In this document: one piece after another, positions 16,894 to 26,582 of the stretch | Layout of the letters: every line of letters begins with the position of its first letter | Numbering within the stretch: the stretch's first letter is position 1 | Origin: Bradyrhizobium sp. CCGE-LA001 | GTDB taxonomy: Bacteria; Pseudomonadota; Alphaproteobacteria; Rhizobiales; Xanthobacteraceae | NCBI RefSeq assembly: GCF_000296215.2 | Contig: NZ_CP013949.1 | Coordinates: forward strand, 6,379,501-6,443,500 | Reading direction: 5' to 3' | DNA: 64,000 nucleotides | The notes under the pieces: generated by a model | Told to the model about the DNA's origin: nothing | Seen by the model: the letters and a program-made list of their open reading frames with translations, nothing else | Database searches by the model: none | Position numbers and translations under genes: made by a program

Positions 16894-17904
16894 TACTTCC
16901 TGGGCACGAGCTTTATACTTGCTGCCAAGACAAAAATATTGCTGCATGAAAAACGTGGCCGTGAACTTGGGTACGGTTTTATGATCGGACCACCTCGGCT
17001 GCGCCATTTCAGCTCTTCTAGCGACTCGCCTTCCGCCAAGGAAACTGGTCTTCCGGGATTATCTTGCGCCTGTAGGAGCGCACACCATTGAGGCGATCGG
17101 GAAGATTGAGCTGAACGGACGAGTACGAAATTTGGCAGTGCCGGATTAGCTTCTGAGCAGAAGTCATTGGCTTAAGCACAGTCTTGACGGGTGGCCTCGC
17201 CGCACCATTCATCACCTGTAGGGATTTGACTCGAGCAACTCGCGAGCATGATGTCTTGGTCTGTCTCGTAGAAAATGCATCCATCTCACACTGGAAGTAC
17301 GTTAACTCCGATTAGCGCGAGAGATCCTTTTTCTTCGCGAGCGCCTTCACTCCCAGCGCACTCATTTTCTTCAATCTGTTGGTGAAAAGAACGCAAAGAC
17401 GCCCTGATGCGGTAGGTACGTTCTGCTCAATCCTACCGAAGGCATGCCTTCCCCAGAATTGGTAGCGCGACTCGCCTGGGCTTTGCGGTAGACTTGGCCA
17501 TCGGAATTGACGCGCGCCAACTAGAACGGCCCAATGCTTGCCGCAACCCGCAACGATCATGTGAGACGGCCAAAATCGTGACGGTTCTCCAAACATGTTA
17601 CGGCCGGTCGTTCCTGAGCCGCGACCCAAGGACGGTGTTGCAGATGCCAGACCCGACAGATGATCCCCTCATTCCAAATGTACTCGCAGCCTCCTCGCAC
17701 GTGTGCCTCGTCAAACCGGTGCAGTTCGTGCCCGGAGGCGCCAAGCGAGCTTTGCTGACAATCCCGACCGCAACGACGACTTTTTGCGCTCGGCAAGCGT
17801 TGGGCAGCGAACGTTCGGTGTGATGTTCGCCGAGCAGCTCATGGGCCCAAGTGTAGCACCCATCTCTCGTAGCCGAGAACGGCGATGCGCTCGCAAAACT
17901 TGAG
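16894..17904. other. Spacer, no supported gene
   Basis: About 1 kb. Open frames on the minus strand at 17018-17284 and 17312-17629 reach 88 and 105 codons but show no recognisable domain, no convincing ribosome-binding site and irregular composition. I see no RNA gene or transposon end. Confidence 0.5.
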
Positions 17905-18243
17905 ATGATCGATCTATTACAGCGAGCCGAGCATGAGATGGTGCGGGAGTCCCAAATTATGATGCAACAAACTCGTGGTCTAATGGTTATGAAGCTTATC
18001 GAATATCGTTCCGGAAGCTCCACCCGATCGATGGTCTTCGTTGGCAAGAATCGTTTTGGAAAGTGGGTGGTCCGCGAACAGAACGGCATTTTTGGCGGCG
18101 TGTTCGCAACCCGGGAGCAAGCGCTCAAATACGCACTCTTCAAGAATGGCCAACATTCAGACTCTATCCTAGAGGTATCTCGAGAGATCGAACTCATATT
18201 CCAAAGATCCGCAGGAAGCGCATGGTCTAATAGATCGGCTTAA
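17905..18243 (+). CDS. Conserved-looking hypothetical protein, 112 aa
   Basis: The ATG at 17905 gives MIDLLQRAEHEMVRESQIMM; internal ATGs at 17962 and 17983 are also possible. The second half, SMVFVGKNRFGKWVVREQNG and IFGGVFATREQALKYALFKN, is a compact repeated-strand motif that I associate with short rhizobial proteins encoded on symbiotic or island DNA. It ends in EVSREIEL and a low-complexity tail. Soluble, no export signal. No function is known to me. It stands alone. Confidence 0.55.
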   Translation: MIDLLQRAEHEMVRESQIMMQQTRGLMVMKLIEYRSGSSTRSMVFVGKNRFGKWVVREQNGIFGGVFATREQALKYALFKNGQHSDSILEVSREIELIFQRSAGSAWSNRSA

Positions 18244-19111
18244 TTGGACAAGCTTATTTGACTTTGCTGCAGCCCGCGACTTAGAGCGCCACGCCCTTAT
18301 GTGAGGAATGCACGTCCTTCGTCCAAGAGATTGGGCACGTGCTCAGGACAAACAGCACGTCGACAACCGTCACGCCGCGCCGGACTGCTGACACCTTGAA
18401 CCACAGCGATCATCCAGACTTCTCAAGTCGAGCAGCGCTTCTAACCGCCAGCGCCTGGCCCATGTCGCTGACATAACCAAGGGCCGGACCAACAAGTTTT
18501 CTGGCGACGATGCGCCGGAGTTCATCGCCTTTCGCAATGAGGATGAACCCTCCGTCAGCGATAATTTGCGATGCTTCTTCACAATTGGGACAAACTGTAT
18601 CGCTCCGAGTCCCTGACCGTCACCGACTTACTCGACGGGAGGACACGACTTCGCACTATGGAAGTAGGCAACCAAGTCGAGCGTGAGAATGGGTCACTTA
18701 GTCGATCCGCCTCCCAGCCGAGCATGCGCTGATCGGGCGTAGTGCGGCAAAGCGCCGGCGCGGCACCTGCAGCGCAACAACCTCGGAAGAATTGCTCGCT
18801 AGAAGCGAGCTCGACGGCATCGAGCAGTCCGGCGAATAGATCGGAAGCTAGTTCCGGTGGACACTATCTACTTTGGCAGTTGAGCTAGCGGTACGCTCAT
18901 GTCACCGATTGCTTGGTGAACATTAGCCTGACAAGAACAGCAACGGGTTTTCGCGATGCTTCGTAAACACCATCTGTGTTCGCTCTGCTCTGATCAAGTC
19001 AACTCGTCGCCTGCGCACTCATGTTTGCTCGAACCGCTGCCCGTGGATTCTCGGACCTAACGCTATGGTTTGAGGACATAGAAGCGTAACCCAGCATGGC
19101 AGGAGATAAGT
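18244..19111. other. Spacer with one small gene fragment
   Basis: No intact gene. On the minus strand at about 18410-18600 a frame reads VCPNCEEASQIIADGGFILI then VARKLVGPALGYVSDMGQAL and stops at 18408-18410; it has coding character and a CxxC start but no initiation codon, so it is probably the remaining end of a decayed gene. Just before the next gene there is a good ribosome-binding site (AGGAGAT). Confidence 0.4.
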
Positions 19112-20080
19112 ATGATTGCACGTTCCCACGGAAGCGGGTTGCCGACTGCAATCGCATCGCGACTGAACCTACCGCTGATCGTCGCGCCCATGTTCTCTGT
19201 ATCTGGGGTCGAACTTGTCACTACCGTGTGCCGGTCGGGAGCGATTGGCGCATTTCCGACCATCAATGCCCGATCGGTCGAGGAGCTAGATCATTGGCTA
19301 AGCTGCATTAAGAAAGATCTGGCGAAACCGGATCGAGTGGCGGCGCCGCACTGCCCAAACCTTCTCATGCGCCAGGCGCGGATGAAGGATGATCTCGCCT
19401 GTATCGTGCGCCACAAGGTGGAGATTGTGATAACCAGCATGGGATCGCCGACAGCTGCTATCGGGCCGCTGCACGAAATTGGCTGCCTGGTGTTCTCAGA
19501 CGTCGCATCGCTGCGCCACGCGGAGAACGCCCTGAAAGCCGGTGCGGATGGCTTGATTCTGCTTACCGCGGGAGCTGGAGGCCATACAGGTTGGGCCAAT
19601 CCATTTGCTTTTGTTCGCGCTGTTCGCACCATGTTCGATGGTCCAATCGTACTCGCCGGTGGTATCACTGACGGTGCTTCGCTCGCAGCTGCGCGTTTGC
19701 TCGGGTGTGATTTAGCCTATATGGGGACTCGCTTCATTGCCACGTTGGAGAGCATGGCAAGCATTGCCTATCGACGAATGTTGGTGGATACCACGCTCGA
19801 TGACGTTGTATTGACCAGGGCTTTTACAGGGCTCCCAGTCAACATGCTGAGGCCATCAATCGTAGCCTGCGGGCTTGACCCGTCTACACTCGACGAAACC
19901 GTGTCAGAAGCGCAAGCCAAACAGAGATTTGGTGGCAGCTCCGGCGAAGGACCGCGGCGGTGGATCGATATCTTGAGTGCTGGTCACTCGGTCTCAGGCG
20001 TGCGCTCGATCATGGGTGCCGCCGAGCTCGTGCAGCAGGTCGCCGCAGAATATAGGGCGACCTTGGCGAACTGCGTCTGA
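19112..20080 (+). CDS. Nitronate monooxygenase (2-nitropropane dioxygenase family)
   Basis: An FMN-dependent TIM-barrel oxygenase that oxidises alkyl nitronates, for example propionate-3-nitronate, to carbonyl compounds and nitrite. The 322-residue length is normal. Visible features are the N-terminal LPLIVAPMFSVSGVELVTTV, the AGADGLILLTAGAGGHTGWA segment with the catalytic-type histidine, and the FMN phosphate loop VLAGGITDGASLAAARLLGC with DLAYMGTRF. The start is set by AGGAGATAAGT before ATG 19112. It is isolated, about 1.1 kb from the acyl-CoA synthetase gene. In legume-associated bacteria such enzymes can detoxify plant 3-nitropropionate; that role is an inference. Confidence 0.85.
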   Translation: MIARSHGSGLPTAIASRLNLPLIVAPMFSVSGVELVTTVCRSGAIGAFPTINARSVEELDHWLSCIKKDLAKPDRVAAPHCPNLLMRQARMKDDLACIVRHKVEIVITSMGSPTAAIGPLHEIGCLVFSDVASLRHAENALKAGADGLILLTAGAGGHTGWANPFAFVRAVRTMFDGPIVLAGGITDGASLAAARLLGCDLAYMGTRFIATLESMASIAYRRMLVDTTLDDVVLTRAFTGLPVNMLRPSIVACGLDPSTLDETVSEAQAKQRFGGSSGEGPRRWIDILSAGHSVSGVRSIMGAAELVQQVAAEYRATLANCV

Positions 20081-21162
20081 TGCCAGTCCCACCTGTGCTT
20101 ACGCGGATCTGCCCTTTGAGATCCATGCGGCCGTCAACCGAAAGACACTGGTCCGCCATGAACCAATGCGGCAACTCGTTGTGAGGCGCGCTGCATCGGG
20201 GAGGCGAGCATCTGTCTCGTTCCGTACAATTGCGACCAGCGATCAACCTTTGCGATACCGGTCGTGGCGCTCATTCCCAATTCTACCAGATGCGCCTACC
20301 GCCATGACCGAGTACGTTCGCTGCAGCGCAAACAAGAGAGCTGGTCGTCAGCACCGTAGGGCCACGCTGCTCGACACGTTTCACTCCATGAAGTCGCTCG
20401 TCTTCAGGACATAGCCGAGGGCCTCAGCGTCGGCCGAAACCGCCTTTTCTCTAGCGGTAATCGATCCGAGATAAAAGGGGCTAATGATGGTGAGGTCGCG
20501 CCAGCGGCGCGATGCAGCCCTTTAACCGCGTGCGCTCGCGGAGCTTCACGATGCTGGAGCTGGCGGCTGGAACTGGTTCTGCTTGGGTGAAATCGTCGCC
20601 TGAACCCGAACCAACAGGATTGCTGAAGCCGTTGACTAAAAGTCGAGCGCTTTGTGGCAGCGCGGGATCGCAATGCATTCGCTTGTGGCATCCAACGCAG
20701 TCGTTTCACGCGCCATTGCCTGCCTCCAATTTTTGGTAGTGTACACAACGACCTCACATGCGGTTCAAGAAGCGTGAACACCGCGAGACGAGTTTGCACA
20801 TCAAACTTGACCGGGGGTGAAGTTGCAGGGCGAGAGCCGAGCCCATGGAGCTGAAGGCGCCGTATCAAATTGCGGCGAGTGAGGCCCCAAGGATCTAAAG
20901 CGTTCGTCGAGGGGCCGCGGCGCTGCGATTAGGCGGCGGTTAAGGATTGATGGTCAGTCGAATTGGCGATGCCGTGAATATCGTACCGAGGACGATTGTT
21001 TATGGGAGCCGCAACCGGGAGGTGACCCCAGCGTTCCTGCGCCCTCAAATGCGTGAAGACTGTGGCGCCGGCCCTTCCCAGGACCAAATACCCACGCAAT
21101 GCGTCTTGGTCTTACGAAACGGTGCGATGGCCGCCCCATCTTACTAAAGCAGGAGAGCTACG
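20081..21162. other. Spacer, no supported gene
   Basis: About 1.1 kb. On the minus strand a short frame ending at about 20390 reads RWRDLTIISPFYLGSITARE and ALGYVLKTSDFME with a stop, but has a stop just upstream and no start; it may be the end of a lost gene. Otherwise frames are short and mutually inconsistent. Confidence 0.45.
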
Positions 21163-22701
21163 ATGATCGGAACTTCCAAATTGTTTCGTGGCATCATCTC
21201 GGGTGAGAGACGGCGCAGTCATTCCGACGTCGCAGATCGCGCTACGCGCATCGCGGGGGGGCTCGCTCGACTCGGCGTTCGGGAAGGCGACAGCGTGTGC
21301 ATTCTGATGCGGAATGAGATCGCATTTGTGGAGGTCACCCATGGAATCATGCAGCTCGGAGCTTATGCTGTGCCAGTGAACTGGCATTTCAAGCGTCAGG
21401 AGATCGAGTATATTGTGGCTGACTCCGGAGCGCAGGTGCTGATAGGGCATACAGACCTTTTACATCAACTAGGACATGACGCCCCATACAACTTGATTCT
21501 GGGCGTAGCAACGCCGCCGGAATTGGTAAGGGCATACAAGATCGATCCCGCGCTTCTCGCAATGCCGCGGTTCGCACGTGATTTCGAAAACTGGATTACG
21601 GATCAGCCCTCTTGTGCGGCTTTGCCCGCAGCCCAGCCGACGACTATGATCTATACGTCTGGTACCACGGGGCGTCCCAAAGGGGTACGTCGCATCCCGC
21701 CAGTCGGCGAGCAGGCCGTGGGACTGGAGCATGTGCGCACGATAATTTATGGGCTAGGCGCTCGCGCGCTGGTGCCAGGACCGCTCTACCACTCCGCACC
21801 AAATTTTTTTGGAATTTGGTTCAGCCGACGCGACGGCGCGATGGTGCTGATGCCGCGTTTCGAACCTGAGGAATTGTTGCGACTGATCGAAGCGGAGAAG
21901 ATCGACACCATTCTCATGGTACCGACCATGTTTGTACGCCTCATGCAACTGCCCCAAAGTGTACGAACGAATTATGACATTTCGTCGCTGCGCCACGTGA
22001 TCCATGGAGCCGCGCCCTGCCCCCCGGAGGTAAAGCGTGCCATGATTGAATGGTGGGGTCCCATTATAAATGAGTTCTACGGCTCGACAGAGGCGGGTGC
22101 TGTGACGTTTGCGAGCTCGCTGGACTGGCTAGCAAAGCCCGGAACGGTCGGCAGACCTCTGCCCCACGTCGAGCTGCGCGTGATCGGTGTGCACGGACAA
22201 GTTTTGCCAGCAGGGGAGATTGGAGAGATTTACTCGCGAAATGCGTATTACCCGGGATTCACGTACCACAACAGACCCGAGACACTCGTCGAGATAAATC
22301 AAGACGGCTTTATCGCCTCCGGCGATCTCGGCTTTGTCGACGCGCATGGCTATCTATTCCTATGCGACCGGATGAACAACGTGGTGATTTCCGGTGGGGT
22401 CAACATTTACCCGGCTGAGATCGAAGCAGCTCTACATATGTTGCAGGGCGTCCATGACTGCGCAGTCTTCGGCGTTCCCGATGCGGAGTTTGGCGAGGCA
22501 CTGATGGCAGTGGTCGAGCCCCAACCCGGTGTTATGCTTGACGTCCTGGACATGCGCGAGAAGCTGAAGACAGTGTTGGCCGACTACAAGGTTCCAAGGC
22601 AGATCGAGATCCGGACCAGCCTGCCGCGCGAAGACTCAGGCAAAATCTTCAAGAGGCGACTGCGGGATCCTTATTGGGAAGAGTTGGGCAGAAAGATTTG
22701 A
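21163..22701 (+). CDS. AMP-forming acyl-CoA synthetase/ligase
   Basis: A 512-residue adenylate-forming enzyme that activates a carboxylic acid with ATP and ligates it to CoA. The P-loop TMIYTSGTTGRPKGV lies at about residues 158-172, the A5-type motif INEFYGSTEAGAVTF follows, and the C-terminal domain has GFIASGDLGFVDAHGYLFL, CDRMNNVVISGGVNIYPAEI and the catalytic lysine region LPREDSGKIFKRRLRD. The start at 21163 is preceded by AGGAGAG. The acid is not evident; the family includes long-chain, aromatic and 3-hydroxypropionate-like substrates. Nearest neighbour is the nitronate monooxygenase, same strand, but too distant for an obvious operon. Confidence 0.88.
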   Translation: MIGTSKLFRGIISGERRRSHSDVADRATRIAGGLARLGVREGDSVCILMRNEIAFVEVTHGIMQLGAYAVPVNWHFKRQEIEYIVADSGAQVLIGHTDLLHQLGHDAPYNLILGVATPPELVRAYKIDPALLAMPRFARDFENWITDQPSCAALPAAQPTTMIYTSGTTGRPKGVRRIPPVGEQAVGLEHVRTIIYGLGARALVPGPLYHSAPNFFGIWFSRRDGAMVLMPRFEPEELLRLIEAEKIDTILMVPTMFVRLMQLPQSVRTNYDISSLRHVIHGAAPCPPEVKRAMIEWWGPIINEFYGSTEAGAVTFASSLDWLAKPGTVGRPLPHVELRVIGVHGQVLPAGEIGEIYSRNAYYPGFTYHNRPETLVEINQDGFIASGDLGFVDAHGYLFLCDRMNNVVISGGVNIYPAEIEAALHMLQGVHDCAVFGVPDAEFGEALMAVVEPQPGVMLDVLDMREKLKTVLADYKVPRQIEIRTSLPREDSGKIFKRRLRDPYWEELGRKI

Positions 22702-23543
22702 CGGACATGAAGGCGGCGACAATTGACCGATGGGCCACCGCCGTTCACTTTCATTGTGACTATTCGGCTGTACATCGAACAGTCGCCATCCACCATGGTC
22801 CGAGCCGCAGAACAACTAGGTCTTCCGGCGTGCGATGCTCTTCGCCAAGCGTCTGGACCGCGGCTACCTTCTACGGCCTTTGTCAACCGTTTTGAAGACA
22901 GCTTCCGACCGGCCCTTTTGGGAACGTGGGACATCTTGATTCATGTGGTGTACTCGGTGAGGACGCCGAGTGGTCTCGACGGCCGCTCAGTCTTCATGGC
23001 GGATTGTTTCCCTCTTTATGATGGGCGTCAGAGGGGAACAGTATCGATCTCGGGGTCAGCTTGAAATTTCGTCACTTGTAGTCTGTCCGGGTGAACTGAT
23101 AGCCGCAGGACCACACCGCTGCCGTAAATCTATTAATGACAATGGCGGTGCCGATGTCAGAGCCATTTACCGAGTAAACGCCGCCGTTCAACAAGCCGGC
23201 CAGCAAGATAACCGCCCCCAAAACAAACAGCCTGTCCAATTCGGCCCCGCCGATTTACAGGACATCAACCATAAACACGCGAGATGCGATCATGCCCGAG
23301 AATCCCGAGCTAGTGCGGCATTGAACAGCTCGATAGTTGCCAGCCAATAGGAAGTTGGCAGTTCCTTTCTGAGGTGCGGGCGCTCCGGGCGCACGAGTGC
23401 GTTTGGGTCGGCTTCCTCGTGCAGGACGATGAAAAACAAAAGTCCTCGCGCCGAACTTGGGTGCAAGCAACGGCGACGAGGATTGGGATCAGGCGTCGGG
23501 TCCTTCTACGATCCCGACCGCAGCAATAACCAAAATCGAAAGC
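22702..23543. other. Spacer, no supported gene
   Basis: Frames up to about 120 codons are present on the plus strand (22723-23350) but show no domain, no good initiation site and no consistent codon pattern. I see nothing else here. Confidence 0.45.
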
Positions 23544-23699
23544 TTACTTCCGCCCTGTAGGCTTCTTATGATCCGGGCGCTGCGTCAGCGCAGAGGCCGC
23601 GAGCGTCTTGATTTCTTTGTTCGTCAGGGTGCCGGGTTTCTGCAAGCCTTTCGAGGCGATACTACCAACTCCTTTGCCGGTTTTCTCGTTCTTACCCAC
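23544..23699 (-). CDS. Small basic hypothetical protein, 51 aa
   Basis: The GTG at 23699 is preceded by AAAGGAA and gives MGKNEKTGKGVGSIASKGLQ, ending ALTQRPDHKKPTGRK. Short proteins with this GKN-KTGKGVG...AS...L...SALTQ pattern are widespread hypotheticals in bacteria, often near mobile DNA. The protein is lysine-rich and probably unstructured or nucleic-acid associated; this is inference from composition. It lies directly downstream of the IS1-type transposase remnant on the same strand. Confidence 0.55.
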   Translation of the reverse strand: MGKNEKTGKGVGSIASKGLQKPGTLTNKEIKTLAASALTQRPDHKKPTGRK

Positions 23700-23730
23700 G
23701 GTGAAGTTCCTTTCTAAGTTGTGACGCGAC

Positions 23731-24623
23731 TCAGAGAGCCGCGACACGAGTGTACCACTCCTGGGTAATAGAGATCAGTTGTCCACGCTTTTTGTAGGGG
23801 CCGCGCTTCTTTGGCGGGCCTTTGCGCTAATCAATCAACGTAACGATGTCGCTCATCTCCAACGGCGATGAAACAAGTTCGGCAGCCATGGCGAGCGTCC
23901 GGCCCTTGAGTGATTTGTGCGGCTTCACTAGGTTGTACCAGACGAAGTAGAGCGACAGCGCATGACAGTGGTTCACGCCTTTCTTTGAGACGTTGGTAAG
24001 GCGCCTGAACTGGCGCATTGACATGCACATTGAGAGGTTCTGGCGCTCTACGTAAGACGTGGAAATGTCCGCTACGTCGGGCGAACCAACGATCAAATCC
24101 TTATCGATGCGGATTAGCTTGACCAGGCTGTGGCGCTTCTGCGGCTGCGGATCGCTGCCCTAAAGGTTCACAAGCAGGCCACGCCATCCCGGTCGAGCTC
24201 GTTGCTCACTGCATGAAGGTAAGCCTTTTTTTGGCCGTCGGTGATGAGCTGGACCCGGTTGGCGAGGCGGGGCTAAGGTCGGCAATGAAGTCGTTGGTCG
24301 CGCTCGCGTCGCGATCCCCGACAAGCCAATTCAGGATCAGCTTGGAGTCGGTCGTCGATAGCAGTCCATGTCCACGCGTCTGCCGGTCCAATCGGGCGGC
24401 TTTGGCGCTCGCGACGTTTGGGATCAGGCAAAACTCCAAATTTCGTCGCATTGAATGCGCTGGAGCTTCACGCTGCGCACGGTCGATTATGGAAGGCGGT
24501 GCAAGCGCTGCCGGCATCAACCAAGAGCTTGGTAAGCGTGTTCAAGGAAACTTGCGCCACCCGCCAGATGGGACGCACGGAAGAACCCTCGCAGAGCCGG
24601 GCGCGGGTGTCGAGCTTGTTCAT
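23731..24623 (-). pseudogene. IS1-type DDE transposase, frameshifted remnant
   Basis: Almost the full length of one transposase can be pieced together on the minus strand. It starts MNKLDTRARLCEGSSVRPIW at 24623 (a few residues deleted after LDTRA) and continues VAQVSLNTLTKLLVDAGSAC, NVASAKAA, TWTAIDD-like DSKLILNWLVGDRD, LANRVQLITDGQKKAYLHAV, then STSYVERQNLSMCMSMRQFR (about 24060-24000), NHCHALSLYFVWYNLVKPHK and AMAAELV, and ends GPPKKRGPYKKRGQ with a stop at 23731. At least four frame changes make it inactive. I see no terminal inverted repeats. Confidence 0.7.
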
Positions 24624-24697
24624 CCGTTCTACCCCATAGAGCGCTGGATCGGTTCGCCGATGGCCATTGCCGTTGATGATCCTGGTTCCGCAGCAGT

Positions 24698-25612
24698 TCA
24701 ACGTAGGGGCGCCGCGCCGATTGGGTCCACGCCATTGGCAAGCGGCGAAGAAACACCCCGGCGGCGGCAGGCAGCCTCGACCGTATTTCTGAGCAGGCAC
24801 GCGATGGTCATCGGACCCACACCGCCCGGGACTGGTGTCAGCGCGCCGGCAATGGTGCGAGCGCCCTCGAAATCCACATCGCCGACCAATTGCTGATTGC
24901 CATCGCGTTCGATCCGATTGATGCCGACGTCGATAACAATTGCACCAGGCTTGATCCAGTCGCCACGAATAAACTCTGCTCGTCCGGCCGCTGCGACCAG
25001 GATGTCCGCTCGACGACAGACCGAAGGCAAATCCTCGGTCTTGGAGTGAGCTATAGTAACCGTACAGTTTTCTCGTAACAGGAGTTGTGCTAGCGGCTTT
25101 CCGACTATGTTTGAACGGCCTACGATGACTGCAGAAAGCCCGCTAAGATCCTTTCGGACGCTCTTGATCAAAAGCATACAGCCGAGCGGCGTACAGGCGA
25201 CCAAAGTGGACGCGCCGAGCGACATGTTGCCGACGTTAATGGGATGGAAACCGTCAACGTCCTTTGCCGGATCAATCGCAGCAGTCACTTTCTGGGCGTC
25301 AACGTGAGATGGCAGCGGCAGTTGAATGAGAATGCCGTCAACGTCTTCGGCGGTGTTCAAGCGCGCGATCAGCGCCAGAATGTCACTTTCGCTGGTTGAG
25401 GCGGGTAATTTGTGATGGAACGAGCGCAATCCCGCTTCGACCGACCGGCGCACCTTGTTGCGAACGTAAACCGAACTGGCAGGATCGTCGCCAACAAGCA
25501 CGACGGCAAGGCCAGGCGTCGCCCCGCGCTCCGCGAGATCTAGAACGGCGCCGCGCAAAACCGCGTGTAGCTGCCTGGCCACGGCAACACCGTCGATCAC
25601 CACTGCGCTCAT
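24698..25612 (-). CDS. folD: FolD: methylenetetrahydrofolate dehydrogenase / methenyltetrahydrofolate cyclohydrolase
   Basis: Cytoplasmic bifunctional enzyme that interconverts 5,10-methylene-THF and 10-formyl-THF with NADP. The 304 residues start MSAVVIDGVAVARQLHAVLR at 25612; a longer start at 25645 would overlap purU. Key motifs are the catalytic tyrosine and lysine in SVYVRNKVRRSVEAG, the substrate loop PAKDVDGFHPINVG, ACTPLG, the Rossmann segment VIVGRSNIVGKPLAQLLL, and PVPGGVGPMTIACLL. Third gene of the one-carbon operon. The last 20 residues (after EAACRRRG) extend beyond the usual end and lie next to the IS1 remnant, so the native terminus may have been replaced. Confidence 0.92.
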   Translation of the reverse strand: MSAVVIDGVAVARQLHAVLRGAVLDLAERGATPGLAVVLVGDDPASSVYVRNKVRRSVEAGLRSFHHKLPASTSESDILALIARLNTAEDVDGILIQLPLPSHVDAQKVTAAIDPAKDVDGFHPINVGNMSLGASTLVACTPLGCMLLIKSVRKDLSGLSAVIVGRSNIVGKPLAQLLLRENCTVTIAHSKTEDLPSVCRRADILVAAAGRAEFIRGDWIKPGAIVIDVGINRIERDGNQQLVGDVDFEGARTIAGALTPVPGGVGPMTIACLLRNTVEAACRRRGVSSPLANGVDPIGAAPLR

Positions 25613-25637
25613 TGCGTGTTCAACCGCATCAAGATGC

Positions 25638-26582
25638 TCATCCAAATACCACCGTGCGATCCCCGTTCAACAAGACTCGATTCTCCGCGTGGAACTTTAC
25701 GGCGCGCGTCAATACCGCCGCCTCGACATCCCGTCCGACGGCCGAGAGTTGCTCCGGCGTGAGGGAGTGATCAACGCGTAGGACGTCTTGCTCGATGATC
25801 GGCCCCTCATCCAGCTCGGCCGTGACATAGTGCGCGGTCGCACCAATCAACTTGACGCCTCTTGCCTGGGCCTGATGATACGGTCGAGCTCCCTTGAAGC
25901 TTGGCAAGAACGAGTGATGGATATTGATGACCCGGCCGAACATCTTCTGGCAGAGTCCATCCGACAAGACCTGCATGTATCGGGCTAAAACAATCAAATC
26001 GATACGTTCCTGCTCGACCAACCCCATCAGTTTTGCCTCTTGCGCCAGCTTCGTATCGCCAGTGATTGGCAGATGATGGAACGGAATGTCATAGGACGCA
26101 GCGAGGCGGAAGAAGTCCTTATGATTCGAAACGATCAAGGGAATCTCGACATCGAGCATTCCGGTGGAATATTTGAACAGAAGGTCGTTGAGGCAGTGCC
26201 CCGCCCGCGAGACCATAATCATGAGCCGCGGCTTCGACCCGAAATCATGCAGTTGCCACGTCATGTCAAACAGATTTGCGACCTTGGCAAACTCCGACTG
26301 TAAGCGTGAGGTTGCGATTTCATCGAGCGCCTCGAACGAGAGGCGCATGAAAAGTTTCCCCGCGCTGCGATCGGAGAACTGAGCGCTGTCTCGGATGTTG
26401 CATCCATGGTTGGCGAGAAAGCCCGAAACGGCATGAACAATGCCAATCCGGTCCGGACAGGAAAATGTCAGGACGAAATCCGGACGATCGGTTCGTTCCT
26501 TCGACGAGCCAAAGACGGACGGACTCCGTGCATCGGGGCTTTTGGCGGGTGCCGTGTTGACTTCAGACACAACACTTACCAC
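25638..26582 (-). CDS. purU: PurU: formyltetrahydrofolate deformylase
   Basis: Hydrolyses 10-formyl-THF to THF and formate, balancing the folate one-carbon pool. The GTG start at 26582 immediately follows the stop of the dehydrogenase gene, so translation is probably coupled. Residues about 33-115 are the N-terminal ACT-type sensor domain (DFVLTFSCPDRIGIVHAVSG), and the C-terminal formyltransferase-fold domain carries the catalytic asparagine/histidine/aspartate set in INIHHSFLPSFKGARPYHQA and ATAHYVTAELDEGPIIEQD. Length 314 includes a 30-residue N-terminal extension. Second gene of a three-gene operon in which PurU would convert demethylation-derived formyl groups to formate. Confidence 0.93.
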   Translation of the reverse strand: MVSVVSEVNTAPAKSPDARSPSVFGSSKERTDRPDFVLTFSCPDRIGIVHAVSGFLANHGCNIRDSAQFSDRSAGKLFMRLSFEALDEIATSRLQSEFAKVANLFDMTWQLHDFGSKPRLMIMVSRAGHCLNDLLFKYSTGMLDVEIPLIVSNHKDFFRLAASYDIPFHHLPITGDTKLAQEAKLMGLVEQERIDLIVLARYMQVLSDGLCQKMFGRVINIHHSFLPSFKGARPYHQAQARGVKLIGATAHYVTAELDEGPIIEQDVLRVDHSLTPEQLSAVGRDVEAAVLTRAVKFHAENRVLLNGDRTVVFG

